Shown: positions 1 to 8,131, counted from the stretch's first letter. The stretch: 58,819 nt of DNA from Rubellimicrobium roseum (GCF_006152145.1 NZ_VDFV01000020.1:1-58819), one strand, 5' to 3'. Numbers and translations are program-made. The notes: a model not told the origin generated them from the sequence alone.

Positions 1-23
1 CCTCCGAAGTCGGGCCGGATGAA

Positions 24-854
24 TCAGCTAAGCCGCTGAAACGCCAGAGCGCTTACAGGTCCTGAGCCTAGACGTTCGGCGAGTTCACGGGCCGCAGTGG
101 CGTTGAAGGCCAGAAGCAGGATCTCCTCGGGTTTGGCCAGACCTTCAAGCAGGAGATAGCCTGTCTTGGCCACCAGGGTGGAGGTCTTACCCGAGCCCGC
201 GGCCGCGACGATTTGATCGGCGGCGTCCATACAGATGCACGCTTCGGCCTGCTCGTCCGTCAGCGGATTCTTCTCCACGGTTGCGAAGAAGGGCCTCAGT
301 CGCTCCTTCTGGGCGGGCATGAAGGTGACATTGGCGGCCGCGAACTCTGCGTCGAGAGCCTTCTGGATGCTGTTCCGGCTTCGTTCGAACTGGCTCGACC
401 GGATTATGTTGGTGCCCGGGTAGCTGTAGCTCGACAGAAGACGCGCTGCCGTTCCGGCTCGGATCCATTTGGAGCGGTCGATCGACCTATCCCATAGCGC
501 CTTCCATTCCGGGAAGTCGTCGCTTGTCAGAGTTAGCTCGGCTGGACGAGCCGGCGGCACGTAGACCGGCCTCCGCAGCTCATCGCGAACCGACGATGTG
601 CTGGAACTTCCGAGACCGAAGAGGGCTGCAATTCCCTGAGGACGAGCCACTCGATCAAGCTTCAGCTCGCCTCTGTTGTTTGAGTGATTGTAGCCTCGCG
701 TTCCAAGGCGCGAGCCACGGCTCACCAATCGCCGCGTCCATGATGATCTCCCCAATATACTGCCTGCTTGGTCCAAGACCCCTTGGGCCAGCGTGGCCTG
801 CCGGCGCCGACGGAACAAGGGCAAGCGGAGATCTGATCCGTGGCTTACTGGCAA
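24..854 (-). pseudogene. Broken HelD/UvrD-type DNA helicase, N-terminal part
   Basis: The translation resembles the N-terminal part of superfamily 1 helicase IV (HelD). It has a Q-motif-like NPLTDEQAEA followed by the Walker A loop AAAGSGKTST and a motif-Ia-like ILLLAFNATAARELAERL. In HelD the next block is a TFHALA-type segment; here it reads ALAFQRLS and stops at a TGA at 24-26, and the downstream frame (FIRPDF) still looks helicase-like. The gene is therefore probably inactivated by a nonsense change, with the rest lying outside the window. The first ~100 residues are poorly conserved and the true start is uncertain. If functional, it would be an ATP-dependent 3'-5' DNA helicase. A sequencing error at the stop is an alternative. 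Confidence 0.6.
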
Positions 855-1005
855 CCTATTGGACGGAGACGGCCATGGACTTCCCAGAGGCGCTGGCGAC
901 GGCTGCGCGATAGTCGGTCGCCCTCAGGGCAGGGTACCGCCGGCTCGACCGTCAGGGTCTCCATCCGGTGCTGAACGATTACCTTTTCGGTCGCAATCGA
1001 GCCTG

Positions 1006-1833
1006 ATGCCCCTCTATAAATACGATGCAAGCTGGATAACGAGGATGACGCCGATACGCGGGGCTCTTTACGAGCGCAACCTCGTGCACCATGCGGAAGT
1101 GCGGGATCTGCCCCATGTCGTCACCAACTCCCTCCCGATCCCCTACTTCGGGGATGTGGAGGCCTACGATGCCTCCGACCTCCGCATCGTGACAGCCGCC
1201 CTGAACCCCTCGCGCGAAGAGTTCCCGGTCGGCGGCCCGGCGCGCTTCGACCTTAAGGAGGGGCTGTCCGGGCAGGAGGGGCTCGAAACCCAGCTGTCCA
1301 ACTACTTCAAGCATAAACCCTACACGAGATGGTTCGGCAACTTCGAGCATGTCCTGAACGGGATGGGAGCGACCTACGGCGGCCACATGCGGGGCCGTGA
1401 CAACCGCCGGACCGCCCTCCACCTCGACCTGTGCTCGCCTATCGCCACCAATCCCACCTGGTCCAAGCTCGACGCGGCTACCCGGGAGAGCTTGAGGGGA
1501 CCGGGCCGGGCACTCTTCGAACTCGCCGTCCAAGCCCTCGAGCCTGACATCATCATCGCCTCCGTGGGTCCAAAGCATCTCACGGGGTGGCGGAAGGAGC
1601 TCGCACCGGGCCCACACTGGGAGGAGATTCTGGGCTACAAGGTGAAGGAGAACGGACAGCCGTTTGTCTCGCCCTTGGTCGTCTGCGTGACCTCGGCGGC
1701 GTTCGGCACAGAGCGGTTGATCCCTTTCGCGAACGGCTCCGCCTCCATCAAGCCGTTTGTCAACTTCGCCACCTCGCGGAAGCGGACGGCGGGGGAGGCG
1801 CTCCTGAGGTGGCTCAAGACCAACGGCGAATGA
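1006..1833 (+). CDS. Uracil-DNA glycosylase-like superfamily protein (tentative)
   Basis: A 275-residue protein starting MPLYKYDASW. The frame is open upstream to 793, but the upstream translation is basic and low-quality, so ATG 1006 is preferred. A segment TAALNPSREEF resembles the GxNP-type motif 1 of the uracil-DNA glycosylase fold. Further on, LHLDLCSPIATNPTWSKLD and IASVGPKHLTGW occupy places where substrate-pocket and second-motif residues would be expected. Family assignment rests on these short motifs only; no catalytic residue can be assigned with certainty. It lies divergently from the broken helicase in the accessory edge of the window, so a role in DNA processing or defence is possible but inferred. 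Confidence 0.5.
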   Translation: MPLYKYDASWITRMTPIRGALYERNLVHHAEVRDLPHVVTNSLPIPYFGDVEAYDASDLRIVTAALNPSREEFPVGGPARFDLKEGLSGQEGLETQLSNYFKHKPYTRWFGNFEHVLNGMGATYGGHMRGRDNRRTALHLDLCSPIATNPTWSKLDAATRESLRGPGRALFELAVQALEPDIIIASVGPKHLTGWRKELAPGPHWEEILGYKVKENGQPFVSPLVVCVTSAAFGTERLIPFANGSASIKPFVNFATSRKRTAGEALLRWLKTNGE

Positions 1834-2187
1834 TCGATAACTGAGGCTGCTGGGCGTGCTGCGAGGACTCGTCAGGCCGGTTCTCGGCGCGGAGCACTAC
1901 CTTGGCAACTTTCGGTCAATTCGTCGATTTGGGCCGAAAAACCCTTATGGATCAGAGGCCTAAAAACCCTTAGCAGGGGTGTGCCTTCGACCACTCGTCC
2001 ACGTTTCCGGGGGCGTGTGTAGGGGGACGGGCCGGGGAAAACAAGGCGAAAACGCCCCCCCATGGCAGCAAGCTTCTAAGATCGTGATCCCCGTTCGTGG
2101 TGGCCCCGATCCGTAAGATCCGTCGCCCGATCACCAATGAAGCAGTCGTTCCTGCCTGCCCGGAATGTGGGCAGACTGTCGCAGGCG
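1834..2187. other. Gene-free stretch between the UDG-like gene and the radical SAM promoter
   Basis: Apart from the tRNA-Ser remnant and the short direct repeat described separately, no coding frame with recognisable content is seen here. The stretch 2010-2100 is very C- and G-rich with homopolymer runs. It appears to be a junction between accessory DNA on the left and the SOS-type repair genes on the right. Confidence 0.5.
1966..2008 (-). pseudogene. 5' half of a tRNA-Ser(GCT), truncated after the anticodon arm
   Basis: On the minus strand 2008 to 1966 reads as a class II tRNA-Ser. It has acceptor strand GGAAACG, a D-arm containing GAGTGGTCGAAGGC, and an anticodon loop CTGCTAA with anticodon GCT. 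After GGGT the sequence departs from tRNA. No variable arm, T-arm or matching CGTTTCC acceptor strand follows. The D-stem also carries a mismatch (GAC opposite GGC). An 11-base direct repeat AAAAACCCTTA occurs at 1937-1947 and 1962-1972, the second copy overlapping the anticodon arm. The remnant looks like a junction between core DNA and the accessory segment at 1-1965. Confidence 0.55.
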
Positions 2188-2219
2188 TTGCACGAAAGCG
2201 GCATGAACATTACCTGAAC
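2188..2219 (+). promoter_or_regulatory. LexA-type SOS promoter of the radical SAM repair gene
   Basis: GAAC (2205-2208), seven bases ATTACCT, then GAAC (2216-2219): an exact match to the alphaproteobacterial LexA box GAAC-N7-GAAC (GTTC-N7-GTTC on the other strand). It overlaps a promoter with -35 TTGCAC (2188-2193), a 17-base spacer and -10 TACCTG (2211-2216). The predicted +1 falls on the A of the ATG at 2223, so the transcript should be leaderless and LexA should block the -10 directly. The same arrangement recurs before the next gene. Confidence 0.8.
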
Positions 2220-2222
2220 GTT

Positions 2223-3449
2223 ATGACAGCCCTGACCCTCCAAGAGAAGCTCGCGATCCTGTCGGACGCGGCGCGCTACGATGCCTCCTGCGCCTCCTCG
2301 GGCACAGCCAAGCGCGATTCGCGCGATGGCAAGGGCCTGGGGTCGACGGACGGCAACGGCATCTGCCACAGCTTCACACCGGACGGCCGCTGCGTGTCGC
2401 TCCTCAAGATCCTGATGACCAACTTCTGCATCTTCGACTGCGCCTATTGCGTGAACCGGGTGTCGTCGAACGTGCAGCGCGCCCGCTTCACGCCCGAGGA
2501 GGTCGTGGAACTCACGCTCGAGTTCTATCGGCGCAACTACATCGAGGGGCTGTTCCTGTCCTCGGGCATCATCAAGAGCCCGGACGACACCATGCGCGAC
2601 ATGGTCCGCATCGTCCGCACGCTGCGGGTGGAGCACGATTTCCGCGGCTACATCCACCTCAAGACGATTCCTGGCGCATCGCCGGAACTCGTCGCCGAGG
2701 CGGGGCTCCACGCCGACCGCCTTTCGGTCAACATCGAGCTGCCAACGGAGGCCAGCCTCGCCGCCTTTGCGCCCGAGAAGGACCCCGCCGAGATCCGCCG
2801 GCACATGGCCGACCTTCGCCTGCGCAAGGAGGCCGCCTCGGATACGACGCTGAAGGGCACCCCGGCGCCCAAGTTCATTCCCGCCGGGCAGTCCACGCAG
2901 ATGATCGTCGGCGCCGATCCGACCGACGACGCCACGATCCTGAAGCAGTCCGCGCGCCTTTACGGCTCCTACGGGCTCAAGCGCGTCTACTATTCTGCCT
3001 TCTCGCCCATCCCCGACGCCACGGCCAAGCTGCCGCTGGTGCAGCCTCCCCTCCTGCGCGAGCATCGGCTGTATCAGGCGGACTGGCTCATGCGATTCTA
3101 CGAGTTCGCGCCCGAGGAGATCGCCTCGCAAGGCAATCTCGACCTCGACCTCGACCCCAAGCTTGCCTGGGCCTTGCAGCACCGCGACCGCTTTCCGGTG
3201 GACGTGCAGCGGGCCGACCGCGAGATGCTGCTGCGCGTGCCGGGCTTTGGAACCAAGTCGGTGGACCGCATCCTGCGCACACGCCGCCACCGGACGCTCC
3301 GTTACGATGACCTCCTGCGCATGGGGACGACGCTGAAGAAGGCCCGGCCTTTCATCGCGCTTACCGATTGGAGCCCTGGCGCACTCACCGACCACAAGGA
3401 TCTGCGTGCCCGCTTCGCGCCCGAGCCACGGCAGCTGTCCCTGTTCTGA
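2223..3449 (+). CDS. Putative DNA modification/repair radical SAM protein
   Basis: A 408-residue radical SAM enzyme of the family that accompanies UdgX (TIGR03916-like). The cluster-binding motif CIFDCAYC (Cys69, Cys73, Cys76) is intact, with further conserved cysteines at 23, 48 and 57. A helix-hairpin-helix segment near residue 340 (LRVPGFGTKSVDRIL) suggests DNA binding. The frame is open upstream, but the start at 2223 gives the family-typical N-terminus MTALTLQEKLAILSDAARYD and sits 3 bases after the LexA box. The family is predicted to act on DNA lesions using a 4Fe-4S cluster and S-adenosylmethionine, but the reaction is not established. It is followed after 84 bases by the UdgX fusion with its own matching promoter. 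Confidence 0.88.
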   Translation: MTALTLQEKLAILSDAARYDASCASSGTAKRDSRDGKGLGSTDGNGICHSFTPDGRCVSLLKILMTNFCIFDCAYCVNRVSSNVQRARFTPEEVVELTLEFYRRNYIEGLFLSSGIIKSPDDTMRDMVRIVRTLRVEHDFRGYIHLKTIPGASPELVAEAGLHADRLSVNIELPTEASLAAFAPEKDPAEIRRHMADLRLRKEAASDTTLKGTPAPKFIPAGQSTQMIVGADPTDDATILKQSARLYGSYGLKRVYYSAFSPIPDATAKLPLVQPPLLREHRLYQADWLMRFYEFAPEEIASQGNLDLDLDPKLAWALQHRDRFPVDVQRADREMLLRVPGFGTKSVDRILRTRRHRTLRYDDLLRMGTTLKKARPFIALTDWSPGALTDHKDLRARFAPEPRQLSLF

Positions 3450-3498
3450 TCCCGCCACGCTCCGGGACCCCTTGCCAGACTCGGGCGTTGCTCTCACG

Positions 3499-3530
3499 TT
3501 GCGACTCGGATGCGCGAACAATACATGAAC
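3499..3530 (+). promoter_or_regulatory. LexA-type SOS promoter of the DUF4130-UdgX gene
   Basis: GAAC (3516-3519), seven bases AATACAT, GAAC (3527-3530): a second perfect box. The -35 is TTGCGA (3499-3504), the spacer is 17 bases and the -10 is TACATG (3522-3527), placing +1 on the A of ATG 3534. Spacing from box end to ATG (3 bases) and promoter geometry are the same as for the preceding gene. An in-frame ATG at 3510 lies upstream of the box and is therefore unlikely to be the real start. Confidence 0.8.
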
Positions 3531-3533
3531 TCC

Positions 3534-4982
3534 ATGCCCCATGTGACGCTTCCCAAGGTCGGCACGGCCGAGGCCTGGCGCGAGGCCGCGCGCGCCTGCC
3601 TTTCGGCCCGCATCCCGCCCGAAGGGATCACCTGGAGCCGCGGCCCGACCGAGGCCGTGCTCTTCACCGAGGACGAGGCGCCGCCCGCGGCCAAGGTCGG
3701 CGCCATCCGCGTGCCCGAGAGCTTCGTCCACCTCGCATCTCAGGTCGTCTGGCACAGCCACCCCGAGCGGTTCGCCCGCCTTTACGCCGTCCTTTGGCGA
3801 CTGCGGACCGAGCCCCAGCTCATGCAGGACGCCGCCGACCGCGATCTCGTGGCGCTCCGGCAGATGGAGCGGGCCGTCCATCGCGATCTTCACAAGCTCA
3901 AGGCATTCGTGCGCTTCCGCGAGGTCGGCGAGCGCGCAGCCTCCCGCCGCAAGTTCGCCGCCTGGTTCGAGCCCGCGCACCATACGCTCGAACCCGCGGC
4001 CCCCTTCTTCGCCAGACGCTTCGCGGACATGGACTGGCTCATCGCCACTCCCGACCTCGTGGCCCGCTTTGAGGATGGCGTAGTGACATTCGAGGAGGGC
4101 GCCGAGCGTCCCGACCTCCCCGACGACGCAGCCGAGGACCTGTGGCTCACCTACTTCCGCCACATCTTCAATCCGGCGCGCGTCAAGGTCGACCGGATGC
4201 TCGCGGAAATGCCCAAGAAGTACTGGAAGAACCTCCCCGAGACCGCCGCGATTCCCGATCTCCTCCAGACGGCCGAATCCCGCGTCCGCGCCATGGCCGA
4301 GGCCGCGCCGACCCGTGCGCCCTTCTACGCCAAAGCCATCGCCGCCCGCCCCAAGCAGCCTGCCGCGCCTCCGCCCGACTCGGGCTCGCTCGCCGGCCTG
4401 CGCGCCGAGGAGGCCGCCTGCACACGCTGCCCCCTGTTCAGCGAGGCCACGCAGGTCGTCCCCGGCGAGGGGCCGCCCGATGCGCCCCTGATGCTGGTGG
4501 GCGAGCAGCCGGGCGACCAGGAGGACCTTGCAGGCCGTCCCTTCGTGGGTCCCGCGGGCCAGCTTCTCGACGACATCATGGTCCAGGCCGGCATCGACCG
4601 GCGCCGCGTGTTCCTCACCAACGCCGTCAAGCACTTCAAGTACACGCTCAAGGGCCGCCATCGACTGCACCAAAGCCCCAACGGCAGCGAGATCTCGGCC
4701 TGCCAATGGTGGCTCCGGCAGGAGATCGACCTCGTGAAGCCCCGGCTTCTCGTGGCCTTGGGGGCCTCCGCCGCCGAAAGCCTCACCGGATCACGCGATG
4801 GCATCCTGAAGCGGCGGGGCCAGATCGAGGACGGGCCCGAGGGCCTGCCCGTCTTCCTGACCGTGCACCCGAGCTTTCTCCTCCGCCTGCCCGACCCCGT
4901 GGCGCGCGAGATGGAGACCGAGCGCTTCCGCGATGACCTCGCCGCCGCCCGCGAGCATCTGGAGCGCCTGCTCGCCGCCTGA
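3534..4982 (+). CDS. DUF4130 / UdgX-family uracil-DNA binding fusion protein
   Basis: A 482-residue fusion. Residues ~1-250 match the TIGR03915/DUF4130 domain that partners the radical SAM protein. Residues ~285-482 are a family-4-like uracil-DNA glycosylase domain of the UdgX type: Cys pair CTRCPLF, motif GEQPGDQEDLAGRPFVGPAG, the UdgX-specific loop GRHRLHQSP whose His should form the covalent bond to deoxyribose at an abasic site, and the second motif HPSFLLR. UdgX proteins excise uracil and stay covalently attached to the DNA through that His (established for the mycobacterial member). Start at 3534 is chosen because it follows the LexA box and predicted +1. It probably works with the upstream radical SAM enzyme. 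Confidence 0.9.
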   Translation: MPHVTLPKVGTAEAWREAARACLSARIPPEGITWSRGPTEAVLFTEDEAPPAAKVGAIRVPESFVHLASQVVWHSHPERFARLYAVLWRLRTEPQLMQDAADRDLVALRQMERAVHRDLHKLKAFVRFREVGERAASRRKFAAWFEPAHHTLEPAAPFFARRFADMDWLIATPDLVARFEDGVVTFEEGAERPDLPDDAAEDLWLTYFRHIFNPARVKVDRMLAEMPKKYWKNLPETAAIPDLLQTAESRVRAMAEAAPTRAPFYAKAIAARPKQPAAPPPDSGSLAGLRAEEAACTRCPLFSEATQVVPGEGPPDAPLMLVGEQPGDQEDLAGRPFVGPAGQLLDDIMVQAGIDRRRVFLTNAVKHFKYTLKGRHRLHQSPNGSEISACQWWLRQEIDLVKPRLLVALGASAAESLTGSRDGILKRRGQIEDGPEGLPVFLTVHPSFLLRLPDPVAREMETERFRDDLAAAREHLERLLAA

Positions 4983-5051
4983 CCGCCCCTTCCGGGATCG
5001 GGAGCGAATGCTATCTTGCAGGCGACCGGACACAGGACACCCGCCTCGGCC

Positions 5052-5351
5052 ATGCCCGACCTCGTCCTCCTGCCCAAGCCCAAGACGCGGACCGAACGGC
5101 CGCGCCTCTACAAGGTCATCCTGCTCAACGACGATTTCACGCCGCGCGACTTCGTGGTGAAGGTGCTCAAGGCGGTGTTCCGAATGACCGAAGCCGAAGC
5201 GCTGGGCGTCATGCTGACCGCCCACCGCAAGGGCGCCTGCGTGGTCGCCGTCTACACGCAGGAGGTGGCCGAGACCAAGGCCCGGCAGGCTACCGATATG
5301 GGCAGCCAGGCCGGCTACCCGCTGGCCTTCACGACCGAGCGGGAGGAGTGA
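5052..5351 (+). CDS. clpS: ATP-dependent Clp protease adaptor ClpS
   Basis: A 99-residue ClpS-type N-degron adaptor that would deliver substrates with bulky N-terminal residues to ClpA/ClpP. The core VILLNDDFTPRDFVVKVL carries the Asn-Asp-Asp residues that bind the substrate amino group, and MLTAHRKGACVVAVYT carries the pocket His. Start ATG 5052 gives the usual short flexible N-terminus (MPDLVLLPKPK); the frame is open slightly upstream to 5016. clpA is not adjacent. It lies 69 bases after the UdgX gene, so co-transcription from the SOS promoter is possible but not shown. Confidence 0.85.
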   Translation: MPDLVLLPKPKTRTERPRLYKVILLNDDFTPRDFVVKVLKAVFRMTEAEALGVMLTAHRKGACVVAVYTQEVAETKARQATDMGSQAGYPLAFTTEREE

Positions 5352-5360
5352 CGCCCCCCT

Positions 5361-6290
5361 TCATCGCGTGAGCCCGGCGACGGCCCGTTCCGCCTTGAAC
5401 TCCGCTTCAAGAGCTTCGCGCCACAGCCGGATGAAGCGCCGATACCCGTCCGGGTCCAACCAGGCCGCCGTGCCCCCGGTCGCGGCGCGCCCGCGCTTGC
5501 CCCAAAGATCGACGACCGGGTTGTGGGGCGGCAGCCAGGTGTCCGGGTGCAGCATCTCCAGCCGGTGACAGGTCTCCCGCAGGTCGCCGCCGATCCCCGG
5601 ATAGGAGGGATCGACCTCGACGCGGGTGCCGGGATCGATCTTCGTACCGTCCGGGAACACGACGCGGTAGACCCGTCCGCCGCCCATCGCGAAGGTCGCG
5701 GAGCCCATCGTGTGCCCCGGAGTCGCGATGATCTCCAAAACGACCTAGCCCAGCGTTACGCGGTCCCCGCCCCTCAGCACGCGGTTTACTTCGACGGGAT
5801 TGAAGGCCGTGTTGCGGGCCCGTCGGCGTAATGGAAGTCCAGCTTGCCCCCGCTCTCGATCAGCGGCACCTCGGTATCCAGCATGATCATCTGCGCGGCG
5901 GACAGATCTTTCATCTAGGCATGGCCGCCCACGTGATCGACATGGGCGTGCCCGGCCAGCAGGATCTCGATCTCCGCCGGATCGTGCCCCAGGGCCCGGA
6001 TCGGCTCCTCGATCATCGGGCCCGAGCCGGGCATCCCCGTGTTCATCAAGATCAGCCCGTCGCCCGTCTCGATCAGGCAGATGCCAAGCCCGCGCGTCCC
6101 GACGAAGCTGATGGGTCCCACGATGCGGAACGGCTCCGCCGGCTCCTCCCACCGCCGCCCCTGATCGGTGGCGAGCGCGGCGGCCCAGTCCTAAGGCGCC
6201 TGAGCGAACGCGGGCTGACCCGTCCAGGCAAACAGGCCAAGGGTCCCCAGGCAGGCAAGCCGGCCTCAAGACCCTCCCGCACCCGTCCTT
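5361..6290 (-). pseudogene. Decayed metallo-beta-lactamase-fold hydrolase (B3-like)
   Basis: Pieces of one secreted MBL-fold protein are recognisable across frames. They are a signal-peptide-like hydrophobic stretch ending PAFAQAP near 6195, a domain start with GTRGLGICLIETGDGLILMN, the metal motif GHAHVDHVGGH near 5918-5940, then FNPVEVNRVLRGGDRVTLG and EIIATPGHTMGSATFAMGGG (residues around 5660-5738), and an intact C-terminal tail. In-frame stops interrupt the sequence at about 6190 (after AQAP) and about 5914 (after GGHA), and a frameshift lies between about 5820 and 5840. Family members hydrolyse beta-lactams or related amide/ester substrates in the periplasm. This copy should be inactive. 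It is convergent with clpS. Confidence 0.75.
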
Positions 6291-6363
6291 GAAACAGGAG
6301 CGACAAGCATACGGCGCCCTTACGTCAGCCTGTCCGCCGGTCCGGGATCGGGACCGACGCGCC

Positions 6364-7461
6364 TCAGGTGTTGAACAGGAAGTGCATCACGTCGCCGTCC
6401 TTGACGACGTAGCTCTTGCCCTCGGCGCGCAGCTTGCCCGCGTCCCGCGCCCCGGCCTCGCCGCCATAAGTCACGTAGTCGTCGTAGGCGATGGTCTCGG
6501 CCCGGATGAAGCCCTTCTCGAAGTCGCCGTGGATCACCCCAGCCGCCTGCGGGGCCAGCGTCCCCTGCCCGATCGTCCAGGCCCGCGCCTCCTTGGGTCC
6601 GACCGTGAAGTAGGTCTGGAGGTGCAGGAGTTCGTAGCCCGCGCGGATCAGCCGGTCGAGCCCGGCCTCCTCCAGCCCCATCGTCTCTAGGAACTCCGTC
6701 TGCTCCTCGGGCGGAAGCTGGGCGATCTCCTCCTCGATCCGGGCCGAGATCACGACATGGCTGTTGCCCTCGGCGCGGGCCATCTCGGCCACGCGGGCCG
6801 AGTAGGCGTTTCCCTCGGCCGCATCGTCTTCGTTGACGTTGCAGACGTAGAGCACGGGCTTGGAGGTCAGGAGCTGCAGCAGCCGCCACGCCCGCCGCTC
6901 GTCGTCGCTGACCTGCACCGTTCGCGCGGGTTTGCCATCGGACAGCGCGGCTTGGGCGCGCTTGAGCAGCACCTCCTGCTCCACCGCCTCCTTGTCGCCG
7001 CCCTTGATCTTGCGCTGGATGTTCTGGAGCCGCCGCTCGACCGACTCGAGGTCCGCCAGCATCAGCTCGGTCTCGATGGTCTGGGCGTCCGCAACGGGAT
7101 CGACGCGGCCTTCGACGTGGGTGATGTCCCCATCCTCGAAGCAGCGCAGCACATGGGCGATGGCATCCGTCTCACGGATGTTCGCGAGGAACTGGTTCCC
7201 CAACCCCTCCCCTTTGGACGCGCCCTTCACCAGCCCCGCGATGTCCACGAAGGTCATCCGCGTCGGGATGATCTGGCGCGACTTGGCCAGTTCCGCCAGC
7301 CTGTCCAGCCGGGGGTCGGGCACCGCCACCTCACCCACGTTGGGCTCGATGGTGCAGAACGGGAAGTTGGCGGCCTGCGCGGCGGCCGTGCGCGTCAGCG
7401 CGTTGAACAGGGTGGATTTGCCCACGTTGGGCAGCCCCACGATCCCCATGCGAAAGCCCAT
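6364..7461 (-). CDS. ychF: Redox-regulated ATPase YchF (Obg-family)
   Basis: A 365-residue full-length YchF. The G1 loop is [15 protein letters not shown] near residue 10, followed by [12 protein letters not shown], the switch region [17 protein letters not shown], and a C-terminal TGS domain ending with [10 protein letters not shown]. YchF is an ATP-hydrolysing translation-factor GTPase relative that binds ribosomes. The start [16 protein letters not shown] is the family standard. It is transcribed away from the VOC1 gene, whose SOS-type promoter lies 63 bases upstream of this start; the shared intergenic region is short. Confidence 0.95.
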   Translation of the reverse strand: MGFRMGIVGLPNVGKSTLFNALTRTAAAQAANFPFCTIEPNVGEVAVPDPRLDRLAELAKSRQIIPTRMTFVDIAGLVKGASKGEGLGNQFLANIRETDAIAHVLRCFEDGDITHVEGRVDPVADAQTIETELMLADLESVERRLQNIQRKIKGGDKEAVEQEVLLKRAQAALSDGKPARTVQVSDDERRAWRLLQLLTSKPVLYVCNVNEDDAAEGNAYSARVAEMARAEGNSHVVISARIEEEIAQLPPEEQTEFLETMGLEEAGLDRLIRAGYELLHLQTYFTVGPKEARAWTIGQGTLAPQAAGVIHGDFEKGFIRAETIAYDDYVTYGGEAGARDAGKLRAEGKSYVVKDGDVMHFLFNT

Positions 7462-7523
7462 GATCCCCTCCGTGGCCGAAACGCCGCGCTTCTAGGGCGA
7501 CCTTGGCCCCACCGCAAGCAAGG

Positions 7524-7553
7524 CTTGGGAACAAAACAGGAACGTGGTAGTTT
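7524..7553 (+). promoter_or_regulatory. LexA-type SOS promoter of the first VOC gene
   Basis: GAAC (7529-7532), seven bases AAAACAG, GAAC (7540-7543), a perfect LexA box. It lies over the spacer of a promoter with -35-like TTGGGA (7525-7530) and -10-like TAGTTT (7548-7553) 17 bases apart. This 30-base module matches the promoter before the second VOC gene at 23 of 30 positions. The translation start is 40 bases after the box. Confidence 0.75.
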
Positions 7554-7583
7554 ATGAGTCGCCCCAAGGGAAAGGAATCGGTC

Positions 7584-7931
7584 ATGACCATTCCCCGCAT
7601 CCGCATCGAGGGCCTGGACGAGGCGCGGCGCTCCTATGCCGCGATCTTTCGCCCCCCGGCCCGCTCCCGCGTCCTTTACACGGCCATACGGACCCGCTCG
7701 GGCTGGCGCCGCCTCGCCGATCCCGCGCGAACCGAACCCGGTCACGCCGTGGCGCTCACGCTCTCCGACCCGGGTGAAGGGCGGCGCGTGTTCGACGCCC
7801 TAGCCATTGGGGGGCGCGTCGAGACGCCTTACCAGCCCACGGTCTGGTCGCCGGGCTTCGGACGCCTCATCGATCGCTGGGGCACGCGCTGGATGGTGGA
7901 TGCGATGCCGGCGCCGCGTGGCGGGGCCTAA
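7584..7931 (+). CDS. VOC-fold (PhnB/glyoxalase-like) protein, internally shortened paralogue
   Basis: A 115-residue relative of the two following VOC genes. The C-terminal half aligns closely: GEGRRVFDALAIGGRVETPY and WSPGFGRLIDRWGTRWMVD match the second gene's EGRRLFDALADGGAIEMPYE and WSPGFGAFTDRFGTRWMID. About 25-30 residues after the first helix are missing, and the conserved VMHG of the paralogues reads VLYT, removing its His. ATG 7584 is preferred over the in-frame ATG 7554 because a purine-rich stretch precedes it and it matches the paralogue N-terminus. It may be degenerate or have changed function. Its stop overlaps the convergent Pmp3-like gene by 4 bases. Confidence 0.7.
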   Translation: MTIPRIRIEGLDEARRSYAAIFRPPARSRVLYTAIRTRSGWRRLADPARTEPGHAVALTLSDPGEGRRVFDALAIGGRVETPYQPTVWSPGFGRLIDRWGTRWMVDAMPAPRGGA

Positions 7932-8131
7932 CGGTCGTATCGCCGGGCACGCCGGTCCTCCTGCCGCTGCCAGATGATGATCCAGGCGAGCAGCACGAAG
8001 ATCGGATGTCCCAACCCGCCAGAGAAGATGATGGCGGGCACCCAGAACAGGAACACCACGACGGCCAGAAAGGGCCGACCTGCAAGCAGGATCGACAAGG
8101 GCGGGAGGAGAAGGGCGAGCAGGTAGTTCAT
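7928..8131 (-). CDS. Small membrane protein, YqaE/Pmp3-like
   Basis: A 67-residue protein beginning MNYLLALLLPPLSILLAG. It has two hydrophobic segments separated by a short polar turn, then a basic tail (WQRQEDRRARRYDR). The LLPPL motif and two-helix layout resemble the Pmp3/YqaE proteolipid family, which is linked to membrane potential and stress in other organisms. The start at 8131 removes an unlikely polar N-terminal extension. It converges with the first VOC gene, and its upstream region abuts the second VOC promoter. Confidence 0.6.
   Translation of the reverse strand: MNYLLALLLPPLSILLAGRPFLAVVVFLFWVPAIIFSGGLGHPIFVLLAWIIIWQRQEDRRARRYDR

Noticed and set aside
372-386. GTTC-N7-GTTC box inside the helicase gene
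   Set aside because: It lies within coding sequence, has a GC-rich spacer and no promoter elements; about one chance match is expected in a window of this size.
1937-1972. The two AAAAACCCTTA copies as integrase attachment sites
   Set aside because: They are too short and too close together (25-base offset) to be attachment sites of an element; kept only as a note on the tRNA-Ser remnant.
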